NCBI GenBank assembly: GCA_910585555.1
Contig: CAJUFU010000008.1
Span: forward strand, 34,145 to 69,031
DNA length: 34,887 nucleotides
Direction of reading: 5' to 3'
DNA from: an uncultured Lachnospiraceae bacterium
Lineage (GTDB): Bacteria > Bacillota > Clostridia > Lachnospirales > Lachnospiraceae
How positions within the stretch are numbered: position 1 is the stretch's first letter; every line of letters starts with the position of its first letter. A program made the position numbers and the translations under genes. Shown piece after piece: positions 23,824-32,505 of this stretch. The notes beneath the pieces are model-generated. The model was not told the origin of the DNA, ran no database searches, and saw only the letters and a list, made by a program, of their open reading frames with translations.

Positions 23824-26640
23824 TTATTCAACGTTTTTTCGCCTTTTCCCGTGTCTGCCGCCCCGATAAAAATATACTGCCATGGCCGCAAAGAAAAGTC
23901 CTGCCCCGAAGAACCACTTAGGATGAATACTATAATCGCCCGTGTCGGGAGAATCATCCTTCTTGCCCAGTGACATAAACACTGCCTGCCCATCCTTTAC
24001 ATCCGATACTACCGTATTGCCTGCAGTATAATTGTAAACGCCATAGGGTGAAAAATGTGACGCCGTAAATGTGAGTACATCCTGACCGTTTGCCGACACT
24101 ATTCTGCTTGGCACTTCTTCCAGCTGTCCATCCGCATCAAGACAAACCACATGCAGATTTTCCTGTCCGACACCGTCAGGAATAGGCATCGTTATCTCTA
24201 CCCGCTGTTTTCCCAAGCTGGTGATGGGAATGCCGGTGTTTGTCTCCATCATGCCAATCTCATAGGCACGAAGCGTATAAGGAAGCTTATTCCCATAAAT
24301 CTTCTTATACACATCTTCTATCTTAAGCTTCGCCTCATCGCTATCCTCAATATCAATCTGATAGCTGCCTTCGCCGCCTTCCATAACAGCCGTTATCCCT
24401 TCCGGTGCAATCGTACTGCTGTTATTATTTACCACGATGCCTTCTTTATGCTCTCTCTCCGATTCGGTATCTGATAGCTTTTCTTCCGCTTCTTCCAACA
24501 CAAAAGACTTTCCGTTAATCTGACAGGTATCCCCCGCCGCCGGTCCGCTCCCTCTCTTCCCTACAATCTGAAGTGTGCCGTTCTCACCATCTACCGCCTC
24601 TTTTGTCTTCTTGCAGATAACACCTGTAAATCCTGGTACAGCATCAGATAATACGGTATCAGATAAATCCGTTATCCCTTCCGGAATCACAGCCAAATTG
24701 CTACCTTTAAAACTGAAATCGCGGTAAGTATCCCTGTATAATTTTGTGGCCGTATCTTCATAAGAAAGCTTCGGCAGACTCTCTCCTGCGAAGACAACCA
24801 CGCTGTCTGCATTGGCATTATCATAGGCTAGAAGTCCAATCCGCTCCACCGATGCAGGAATCTGAACCGTATCGATAGGACAGCCTGCAAAGGCCCTATC
24901 ACGAATTTCCTTTACACCCTCTGCACCCTGTACGTTGGACAAACTGGTGCACCCCGCAAAGGCCGCTTCCCCGATTATTTCCACATTATCGGGAATCTGC
25001 ACACTTGTAATGCCCGTCTGATTTAGGAAAGCTTCCGGTCCAATCTGTCTGACGGTTCCCGGAATAGAAACCGCACCGCCGGCTCCTCGATAAGCTAATA
25101 GAATCCCATCTCCCACAATCAGGAAATCACCGTTTCCACTTTCTTTCCATTGGTCAAGCCATGGAGTCTTCGTAAAAGCTGCCACCGAAATTTCTTTTAC
25201 ACTTGCGGGTATCACCACATCAGCCAATGCATCACAGTGATAAAACGCCGCATAACCAATCTCTTCCACTCCCTCCGGAATCCTGACGGAAGTAAGATCT
25301 GCCCTGGCAAAAGCAAACTCGCCAATCCTGCGGATACCGTCAGGCATCTCATAAGAGCTCATCGTATCGTCATAATAGGCCTGCGCCGCGATGGTATCTT
25401 TATTCACCACCGTATATTTCGGAAAAGAACCACCCTTAGCATCGTCAGAGCCAGCAAGTCCCGGTACAGTATCCAAATCCTCTTCCACATCATTTTCCGG
25501 ATCGCCGCCCAAGATATCGCCTGTAGAACCTACGTTTACGGTCGCCTTGGCATTATCCACCAAGATATAGGCCTCCTGGCCAATGATTCTGGTCTTTCCC
25601 TTGACCGAAGAATCTTCCTCCTCCGACATCGCATTCATGCGGGATACCTCATGATAATAATCCGCCGGCGGAAGACGCTTGCCACTTTCCCCCGCTCCTG
25701 TCGTCTCCTCATCTTTGACAGGAATCGGTGCCTCTTCGTATTCGGATACATCAATATCTTCCAGAACCAGTGTATCTGCAAAAGTTTTTGCATAAGACCC
25801 CGGCTCTGCTTCTATAGTCAGTTTTGTACAACCATCAAAAGCCGTACTGTGAATCGTACTGACTGATGCAGGAATCTTGATATTGCGGAGTCTTACGCAA
25901 TCTTCAAATGCCTTCATATCAATATTTTTCACAGAAAATGGTATGTTAACTTCTTTCAGATTCTTACAATTGGAAAAGGCATAACCAGAGATTTCCTTCA
26001 CATTACTGCTGACATGGGCCGTTTCTAAATTGTAATCGCCCCAGAAAGCATAGGGTTTAATCTGCGTTACCACAGAGGGCATTTCATATGTTGCTTCTTT
26101 CCTGCCTGCTAATACCTGATAGAGCACATCCAATCCCTTCTTATTATAGATTGCTCCATCTTCGCAGACAAACCAGGGATTTTCGTCGTCAAAATCCACT
26201 TTCTGTAGACTATAATCCCCTGCAAAGGCACCGTTTCCCAGGCTCTTAAGACCCGTTCCTACGAATACAGTCCGCAGAGAAGGGCACGCACTGAATGCCG
26301 CGTTCTCAATAATCTCCACGGAATCCGGTATCGTCACACTCTCTAAATTCATACAGCCTGAAAAAGCCTTGGCCCCGATGACTTCCACTCCATCTCCCAA
26401 TGTAACACGCTTTATGGAATCATTATACGCAAAGGCTTCCGCCTCTATCTTTTCCACAGTATCAGGAACAGACACGTCCTCAGCCGTGCCATTATACTTC
26501 ACTAATGTAGTTCCATCCATCTGAAAATCAGATGCGGAAGAGGCATCCACCGCTTCCACATCCGATACAGGAATCTGTGTCACTGCAATTGCTGTTACTA
26601 AAAGCAACGTACCGATCAGATTTCTAAGTCTTTTTCCCAT
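23824..26640 (-). CDS. BspA-like leucine-rich-repeat surface protein with SPDTGD sorting signal
   Basis: 938 residues from the ATG at 26638-26640, six bases after AGGGGG; a GTG further out (26664) lacks a site. An N-terminal signal peptide (KRLR, then a hydrophobic run to about residue 27, cleavage perhaps near VEA) is followed by LRR_5/TpLRR repeats of the V..I...AF..C..L..V.IP type at about 55-285. A Glu/Asp-rich linker follows (about 290-420), then a second LRR block (about 425-625), a poorly defined region, a module at about 760-870 ending SHFSPYGVY, and a sorting signal SPDTGD (897-902), a hydrophobic helix and a basic tail (RRKNVE). It should be anchored to peptidoglycan by a sortase, probably the class B enzyme at 33642-34844. 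It starts 24 bases after its larger relative, so the two are co-transcribed. Ligand unknown. Confidence 0.9.
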   Translation of the reverse strand: MGKRLRNLIGTLLLVTAIAVTQIPVSDVEAVDASSASDFQMDGTTLVKYNGTAEDVSVPDTVEKIEAEAFAYNDSIKRVTLGDGVEVIGAKAFSGCMNLESVTIPDSVEIIENAAFSACPSLRTVFVGTGLKSLGNGAFAGDYSLQKVDFDDENPWFVCEDGAIYNKKGLDVLYQVLAGRKEATYEMPSVVTQIKPYAFWGDYNLETAHVSSNVKEISGYAFSNCKNLKEVNIPFSVKNIDMKAFEDCVRLRNIKIPASVSTIHSTAFDGCTKLTIEAEPGSYAKTFADTLVLEDIDVSEYEEAPIPVKDEETTGAGESGKRLPPADYYHEVSRMNAMSEEEDSSVKGKTRIIGQEAYILVDNAKATVNVGSTGDILGGDPENDVEEDLDTVPGLAGSDDAKGGSFPKYTVVNKDTIAAQAYYDDTMSSYEMPDGIRRIGEFAFARADLTSVRIPEGVEEIGYAAFYHCDALADVVIPASVKEISVAAFTKTPWLDQWKESGNGDFLIVGDGILLAYRGAGGAVSIPGTVRQIGPEAFLNQTGITSVQIPDNVEIIGEAAFAGCTSLSNVQGAEGVKEIRDRAFAGCPIDTVQIPASVERIGLLAYDNANADSVVVFAGESLPKLSYEDTATKLYRDTYRDFSFKGSNLAVIPEGITDLSDTVLSDAVPGFTGVICKKTKEAVDGENGTLQIVGKRGSGPAAGDTCQINGKSFVLEEAEEKLSDTESEREHKEGIVVNNNSSTIAPEGITAVMEGGEGSYQIDIEDSDEAKLKIEDVYKKIYGNKLPYTLRAYEIGMMETNTGIPITSLGKQRVEITMPIPDGVGQENLHVVCLDADGQLEEVPSRIVSANGQDVLTFTASHFSPYGVYNYTAGNTVVSDVKDGQAVFMSLGKKDDSPDTGDYSIHPKWFFGAGLFFAAMAVYFYRGGRHGKRRKNVE

Positions 26641-26664
26641 AGGATTCCCCCTGGAATGAATCAC

Positions 26665-29600
26665 TTATGCTGTTTTTGCTTTTACCTTCTTATCTTTCTT
26701 CATAAACAGGATGACAGACAAGCAGGCGAGACCAATTGACAGGAACCACTTCGGATGAATCGGGTCACCGGTCTTAGGCGTTACATCTAACATTCCTTCC
26801 GTCAAATTACCCGTATCTACGTAAATCGTATAAGGCGAGAAGTGGGTTGCCGCAAAACGGATACAAGGTACACCGTTTATGGTCGTAAAGCTTTCATTCA
26901 GGTTCTCTAACTGGTCGCCATTTATTACCGCGCCTGCCATATTATTACCGCCATAAGCTACCAATGCGTCCGGAATCGGTATGGTGATATCTACAGATAA
27001 TCCAGCCACTTGATCGCCTGTAAGCTGATATGTACCTGTGGCATCCCATAAAGTGATATCCATCGCATAGTATAAAAGATTCTCCAAGCTTCCATACTTA
27101 TTCGTAAGAGCCGCAGCCACTGCCTGTGTTGCCGCATCGGTTTCGGAAATCTTGACAATAAAGTTATCCGTAGAACCATTTACATTAGCAGTTGCCAAAT
27201 CTTTATTGGAAATACCCGGCTTTGTGATATCCACCGTAGTATTACCCTCAGGCGTCGTAGTAGTCGTACCTCCTCCTGTACTCACAGGTGTCGTCGTTGC
27301 GCCTGCTGTGCCTGGTACATAATTGGCCGTAATAGTTGCATTATTGCCCGGCATTACGAAAGTGGCAACCGGCGAAGTATTACCCGGCATCAATGTTACA
27401 CCGTTGGAATCCGAAGTCCAGTTGCTAAATACCATGCCTTCTGCCGGCGGATAAGCGGAAATCACTACCGTTGCTCCCTGCGCATAGCTGCCGCTGCCGC
27501 TGCCGTTTTGTACCAGCAAAGTGTACATGGTCACAGAACGTCCGTCCGAAGTCGTAGAGCTGGTACTTGTAGAACTGCTGGACGTGGAACTGCTGGTATT
27601 ACTGGTACTGGTCGTAGATGTTGATTTACTGCTGCTGGTATTACTAGTGTTATTACTGCTGGTGTTTGGTGTATTGGTCGTATTATTGCTGGAATTCGGT
27701 GTATTTGTGGAACCGCCGCTGGTATTACCGCCCGATGTACCGCTTCCGCTGTACATGGCCATAATCGTTAAGTTCTTCTGCACGTTTTTCCACTCTTCAC
27801 TGCTCCATTTCTGGAACGTATAACCGGTATGGGTCGGTGCCTGCGGTGCAATGGCTGAACTACCCGGTGCAACATATTGTGTTTCACCGATTTTAGAGCC
27901 ATCTACCTGGTCGTAAAAGTCTACCATGTATTTGCCGCCTATCATACCGTCATTGGAATATCCCTGAGCAATAAACACTGTGTCTGCCTGAATCTTATCA
28001 GTCGGTGTGATACCATTTGTTCCCAGCCAATGATCAAAGGTCCATTGATCAATCTTAGGAGCATCCGGTACAATCGCATAAGTGTCATTTTCCACATACT
28101 GCGGATTCTCTACAGGCTGTTCATCCTTCATTGCATTCTCCAGCAAGGTGCCGTCCGGATTTAAGAAAGTAACCATCCATAACTCTCCTAAAGCATTCGG
28201 ATCAAGCTGTAATCTATATTCCTCACCATACTCATCCACATACCTGACGACAGCTGAATCAGGATATGCTCTCACCAGCGTAGGCTTCGTCTTCTCACCG
28301 TCAAAAGCATGACCGGAAATTTTAACCTCCTTACCATAAATCGTAAGTCCATTGAGTTCGTTTGCACCCGAAAATGCATTTCTTCCAATATCATTTACAG
28401 ACATAGGCAAGACTACCGTATTCAACTGGTCACAGTTACGGAAACAGTCTTCCGGAATCACCATCAATCCTGCCGTATCTGTCTGCTTTTGCCCAAAGTC
28501 TACTCTCGTAATATCATCGCAGTCCTCAAAGGCTCCCGGCTTAATCGAACTGATACTCTTTAAAAGTTCATCCGTATCACGGGTCACATAACCTTGCCCT
28601 ACCAACCGGCCTCTTGCTGACATACATTCTTCAATCGTGTAAGAACCATCCTCATTCTTGGAATATACAATTCCATTCTCTGCAAAATAGGTATCATTCC
28701 CCGCCATATTCTGCATAGAATAGCATCCACGAAAAGGTGCTTTACCGATATCCTTACAGTCTGGTCCAATATCTACCCTAACAAGTCTTTCACAACTGTC
28801 AAAAGCGTAATCCGGCAGATATTTCACACTCTTTAAAGTAATAGATTCAATTCTGTCGTTTCCTCTACTATATTTCTCAAGTTCTGCCGCATTCGGATAA
28901 TCCGCAGATTTATAATCCACATAGTAACCACTAAACAGCCCGTTCACTGGAGCAGTTGGATCCGACTCTGTAGCACTGGCAGGACCTATATACATCTTCT
29001 TCGTCTCAGAGTCCCATATACCATCTTGTAAGTATGCAATCACATTCTGACGATTATCATAACTGCCCTTCTCGCCGTCTGCAGTCAGATTATTATAGAA
29101 ACCATATACGTCGATCGAATCCACGCCTTCCGGAACCACTACATTCTTGGTTGCCTCAACAAGCAACCGTTCTTCTTCTGTGAGCATCCTATAGGGATCA
29201 TTGGTCTCCGCATTGTCCACCACTACATAAGGATATCTCTCATAATATGCTTTCGGTACTTCTGCCGCATAAGCTACAATAGGCTCAAAGAATATATCCT
29301 CTAACTGTTCTAAAATACTGTTGTCGGCCGTTACTTCACCACCAACTACTCCGCCACAGCCGCAGTCATAACTTTCATTTTCCCAATCAACATCGCGTAC
29401 ATAATGGTCACTAATCCACGGTCCATAATACTCTGAGGCATAAGCATTTTCCTTTGCTTCCCGTTGTTCATCTGCATCTACAATTTTTAATGCGTCAATC
29501 CACAACTGTCGGAAAGCCTCTCTGCGGCCTTCGTAATCATTTGTATGATCTACACCTGAATCAGCTGTGGCCTTACCGTCATAAACTTCATAACGTCTCG

Positions 29601-32181
29601 CCACCATCATCTTCTCATAAGTGCCATAATTTCCCTGTTTAATCTCATAAGCATGCGTCTGGTTCAAGACATCACTCACCTGAGAATGCTTCGGATAATC
29701 CAATAACGTAACCATATCCGTATTAGGATTATACATAACCGTCCTGTACGTAGGTGAAAGACTCTGATAGCAAACTCTGATATTATCGTCTTTCTTGATT
29801 ACATTATCCTTATTCATAGCCCATGTAAAAGGTTGATAATTTTTGTCAATGTCCCCATGGAACATCAGTCTGTTACCGCCGGTAACAAAGGCATCCTCTC
29901 CTACCTGAAAGGCTTCATATCCGCTCGTAGGCGTATGGAAAGTGACATCCTCTAAACTTTCACAATCTTTAAAGGCTTCTTTTCCAATAGATGTGACAGA
30001 ATTACCAATAGTCACAGTCCTTAATTTCTTCCATCCCTTAAAGACGCTATCATCTATCGTAGAGATAGAATCATCCGGAATGTAAAGAGAAATAACCTCC
30101 TGATTTAATTCTTCGTCAGAGAAGCACCCCGATGCAATCCCTATTACCTTTGTATTGCCTACATGGTCGGGAATAGGAAGATTGATATTCTTTGTCTCCG
30201 TCGGATTTGGCGCAAAGGTACAGGATATCAATATTCCATTCTCATCAACACACTGTAGGTAACTGCCGTTACTGATTTCATAAAATTTTTTACCATCTCT
30301 GATATACAAATAAGGCACTCTGACACCCGTTAAGGCTATGTCAGCTTTCCAAGTAGCCATTCTGGGCTCTGCATAATCCCCTCGCGCACTGGTCTTTAGT
30401 TCAGGTCCCTGTACATAGAAATCTTTATTGACAACATCCGCAAACAATTTCGCAGAATTATACTTGACGTTGCCGCAGCCATGCGGATTTTTAGCGAAAT
30501 CCACAGGGAATTCCACAAACTGCAGATTATAACAGCCATGGAACATATTATCCGGTAATGTGGCCGGATTTGACTCTCCACCATACTCCTCAGGGAATAC
30601 AACGGACTGCAGGGAAGCACGTCCTGCAAACATAAAGTCCCCTATACTGTCCTTATTCGTCATACTGCTTTTCGGAAACTTGACACTAAGAGGTACGGCA
30701 CCGGAATCTACTGCAAAAGCGCCTTTTCCGAAAGATTGAATCACCGCATTATCCATCTTGATATCAGTCAACGCTTTACAATTATAAAAAGCAAAATCTT
30801 CTATAATTGTCCCTTCTCCGCCGCTGTTTAACGCATTCAAATCCACCGTCGCAAGCTTAGTGCATCCCGCAAATGCTCCATACCCTACGTCAGTCACTGT
30901 ACTGGGCAGGGTAATTGCCGTGATGGCCGTATTCCTGAAACACTCTGCCCCAATCTTTTTAGTTCCCTGTACCAATTCCACTGTGGCAAGTTTCGTACAG
31001 CCACTGAACGCCCTGTTGCCAATCTCCTTTACATTATGCAGCTTAACACTTTCCATCAGAGTCGCATCCGCAAAAGCATCATTGCCAATATAACCAATCA
31101 TATCCGGAATTGACAGATTGACAATATTGCTGACCCCTTTAAAAGCGCCGTCCCCAATAGCACACATAACATATTCTTCTCTCTTACTCACCAGAAAACC
31201 ACTGGTATCCGTATTGCTATTCGGATTAGGACTCATCGCCACAAAAATATAACCTGTCTTGCCAATTCTTTGATCGTTCACCCGAACCAAAGTATAATCC
31301 GTACCATAATTGGTCAACTTCTTATCGTGTTTACAGTAATACTTTGTCTTTTCCTCTAACGTTGAAAGATGCTTCGCCCATGTGGCCGGCGTGTTATCTG
31401 CATTTTTAGGTTCAAAAGCATCCGGTTCTACAGGCTTTGTTGCAGGATCCTGGTCACCGGCTGTCCATTTATCAAGCGCCTCTTTATAAGAAGCAAATTC
31501 TTTTGTCTTTGCTTCAAACTGTGTTTTATAATAGGTAGTAAAAAATTCCTTTGCATTCTCTGACAAGGCATCCGCTTTGTAGTCAGTATAGCTATATGTC
31601 ATCTCCTCCATGGGATCTGCTGACATATTCATAGGTTTTCCTGTCACTTCGGTGCATCCATCCGTATGAGCATGTTCAAAAAACTTGTTAAATGTAGCTT
31701 CTTCTACTGTATAATATTCGGTAATTGGCGCAAGATCAAGCTTTACATCCTCCATAGAATAGGCATCGTTATATTTGCGAATAACACCCTTTGTGGCATG
31801 ATCACTAGGATCTGTTGCGCTATAATACATGAACTGCCAACCAAGAGCATATGTACCATCACTCAGATTTCTGACGGTAAGCGAAGACGTTATGTTGGTG
31901 TTTGTAGCCAAGGCGTCTAATGAGTCATCTTTATATTTGGATAAGTCAATTCCCTTAGGATTAAAATTTCCCGTCTGATTTTCATATTTAAAATCCTTCA
32001 GAGCTTCCGCATGTGGGTCTTTTACCTCTTCTCTACTGCCATCAGTGGGCGCCGCCACGTTTTCCGGCACAGGAATAGCAGCCACGCCAATTGCCGTAAC
32101 CATCAAAACTGCCGCAAGACTGCGTCTTATACTCCTCTTTAATCTTCTTTTTGATTTTTTGACAGGTGCTTTCTTTGCCAT
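26665..32181 (-). CDS. Giant LRR / InlB-repeat surface protein with TPKTGD sorting signal
   Basis: 1838 residues from ATG 32179-32181 (AAGGGG and GGAAG upstream; the frame runs 22 codons further without support). A basic signal peptide has core VLMVTAIGVAAIPV. Next come a unique N-terminal region (about 45-340, including an H-A-H-x3-C motif), LRR_5 blocks (about 340-600 and 670-780), and a unique insert of about 250 residues with a CGCGG motif. More LRRs follow (about 1100-1350), then two Listeria-Bacteroides InlB-type repeats (about 1365-1475; FDHWLG, FQKWSS), a Ser/Thr/Asn-rich stalk (about 1478-1547), a divergent InlB-like repeat (VFSNWTSD), the shared C-terminal module (1673-1800, HFSPY at 1780) and TPKTGD (1801-1806) with hydrophobic helix and KKDKK tail. 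It looks like a wall-anchored adhesin-like protein, ligand unknown. Confidence 0.9.
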   Translation of the reverse strand: MAKKAPVKKSKRRLKRSIRRSLAAVLMVTAIGVAAIPVPENVAAPTDGSREEVKDPHAEALKDFKYENQTGNFNPKGIDLSKYKDDSLDALATNTNITSSLTVRNLSDGTYALGWQFMYYSATDPSDHATKGVIRKYNDAYSMEDVKLDLAPITEYYTVEEATFNKFFEHAHTDGCTEVTGKPMNMSADPMEEMTYSYTDYKADALSENAKEFFTTYYKTQFEAKTKEFASYKEALDKWTAGDQDPATKPVEPDAFEPKNADNTPATWAKHLSTLEEKTKYYCKHDKKLTNYGTDYTLVRVNDQRIGKTGYIFVAMSPNPNSNTDTSGFLVSKREEYVMCAIGDGAFKGVSNIVNLSIPDMIGYIGNDAFADATLMESVKLHNVKEIGNRAFSGCTKLATVELVQGTKKIGAECFRNTAITAITLPSTVTDVGYGAFAGCTKLATVDLNALNSGGEGTIIEDFAFYNCKALTDIKMDNAVIQSFGKGAFAVDSGAVPLSVKFPKSSMTNKDSIGDFMFAGRASLQSVVFPEEYGGESNPATLPDNMFHGCYNLQFVEFPVDFAKNPHGCGNVKYNSAKLFADVVNKDFYVQGPELKTSARGDYAEPRMATWKADIALTGVRVPYLYIRDGKKFYEISNGSYLQCVDENGILISCTFAPNPTETKNINLPIPDHVGNTKVIGIASGCFSDEELNQEVISLYIPDDSISTIDDSVFKGWKKLRTVTIGNSVTSIGKEAFKDCESLEDVTFHTPTSGYEAFQVGEDAFVTGGNRLMFHGDIDKNYQPFTWAMNKDNVIKKDDNIRVCYQSLSPTYRTVMYNPNTDMVTLLDYPKHSQVSDVLNQTHAYEIKQGNYGTYEKMMVARRYEVYDGKATADSGVDHTNDYEGRREAFRQLWIDALKIVDADEQREAKENAYASEYYGPWISDHYVRDVDWENESYDCGCGGVVGGEVTADNSILEQLEDIFFEPIVAYAAEVPKAYYERYPYVVVDNAETNDPYRMLTEEERLLVEATKNVVVPEGVDSIDVYGFYNNLTADGEKGSYDNRQNVIAYLQDGIWDSETKKMYIGPASATESDPTAPVNGLFSGYYVDYKSADYPNAAELEKYSRGNDRIESITLKSVKYLPDYAFDSCERLVRVDIGPDCKDIGKAPFRGCYSMQNMAGNDTYFAENGIVYSKNEDGSYTIEECMSARGRLVGQGYVTRDTDELLKSISSIKPGAFEDCDDITRVDFGQKQTDTAGLMVIPEDCFRNCDQLNTVVLPMSVNDIGRNAFSGANELNGLTIYGKEVKISGHAFDGEKTKPTLVRAYPDSAVVRYVDEYGEEYRLQLDPNALGELWMVTFLNPDGTLLENAMKDEQPVENPQYVENDTYAIVPDAPKIDQWTFDHWLGTNGITPTDKIQADTVFIAQGYSNDGMIGGKYMVDFYDQVDGSKIGETQYVAPGSSAIAPQAPTHTGYTFQKWSSEEWKNVQKNLTIMAMYSGSGTSGGNTSGGSTNTPNSSNNTTNTPNTSSNNTSNTSSSKSTSTTSTSNTSSSTSSSSTSTSSTTSDGRSVTMYTLLVQNGSGSGSYAQGATVVISAYPPAEGMVFSNWTSDSNGVTLMPGNTSPVATFVMPGNNATITANYVPGTAGATTTPVSTGGGTTTTTPEGNTTVDITKPGISNKDLATANVNGSTDNFIVKISETDAATQAVAAALTNKYGSLENLLYYAMDITLWDATGTYQLTGDQVAGLSVDITIPIPDALVAYGGNNMAGAVINGDQLENLNESFTTINGVPCIRFAATHFSPYTIYVDTGNLTEGMLDVTPKTGDPIHPKWFLSIGLACLSVILFMKKDKKVKAKTA
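27541..27750 (-). repeat. Low-complexity Ser/Thr/Asn-rich coding segment (stalk)
   Basis: About 70 codons using almost only Ser, Thr, Asn, Gly and Pro, with near-repeats of ACC/AGT/AAT-type triplets. It lies between the InlB-type repeats and the C-terminal module and probably forms an extended, possibly glycosylated, stalk. Repetitive triplets make it prone to length variation between strains. Confidence 0.8.
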
Positions 32182-32289
32182 AATTCTTCCGTCCCCTTCT
32201 GACAAATATATATATTCCATCAAATCTATATCGACAGAAATGCCCATCTTATTTAGTGGTTTTTCTGCCTTTTCACATACTTTTATAAC

Positions 32290-32321
32290 TATATGTATGC
32301 ATGAATAAAAATTTACATATA
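32290..32321 (-). promoter_or_regulatory. Inverted repeat in the AT-rich leader of the LRR operon
   Basis: TATATGTA (32290-32297) and TACATATA (32314-32321) are perfect arms around 16 bases, sitting at the expected transcript start of the promoter at 32327-32354. It could be an operator or a 5' RNA hairpin. The rest of the leader down to 32182 is AT-rich with no riboswitch I recognise. Confidence 0.4.
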
Positions 32322-32326
32322 TTTTT

Positions 32327-32354
32327 ATTTTACTATATCTGAGAATTTATGCAA
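32327..32354 (-). promoter_or_regulatory. Likely promoter of the two LRR surface-protein genes
   Basis: Minus strand TTGCAT (32349-32354), 16 bases, TAAAAT (32327-32332). It would start near 32320 and give a leader of about 140 bases. In the 324-base gap between the nuclease gene (stop 32506) and the LRR start (32181) this is the best promoter, and a terminator at 32408-32449 precedes it. Confidence 0.5.
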
Positions 32355-32407
32355 GTTTTTTTGAAATCTGACACACTCTTTTCTGTGTTTTCTCAAACTA
32401 GTTATAT

Positions 32408-32449
32408 AAAAACAGGAGTCTGACCGATTGTAGTGCCAGATTCCTGTTT
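32408..32449 (-). terminator. Terminator after the Rpn-family gene
   Basis: Minus strand arms AAACAGGAATCTG (32437-32449) and CAGACTCCTGTTT (32410-32422) with one A/C mismatch, loop of 14, then continuing T residues (TTTTTATAT). It lies 56 bases after the 32506 stop. Confidence 0.75.
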
Positions 32450-32505
32450 GGAATTTGTGTCTTCTTTTTTGTTTCGTTTTACTGAATATGTATAATCAGG
32501 GTTCT

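Noticed and set aside
25150..25866. 238-codon plus-strand open frame
   Set aside because: Antisense to the 938-residue LRR gene; His/Arg/Ile-rich composition is typical of a complementary frame and no ribosome site is visible.
27541..27750. Possible CRISPR-like or tandem repeat array
   Set aside because: The repetition is triplet-based coding low complexity without regular spacers.
27521..27823. Plus-strand frame encoding a Leu/Val-rich, membrane-like peptide
   Set aside because: It is simply the complement of the Ser/Thr/Asn-rich stalk codons of the giant LRR protein.
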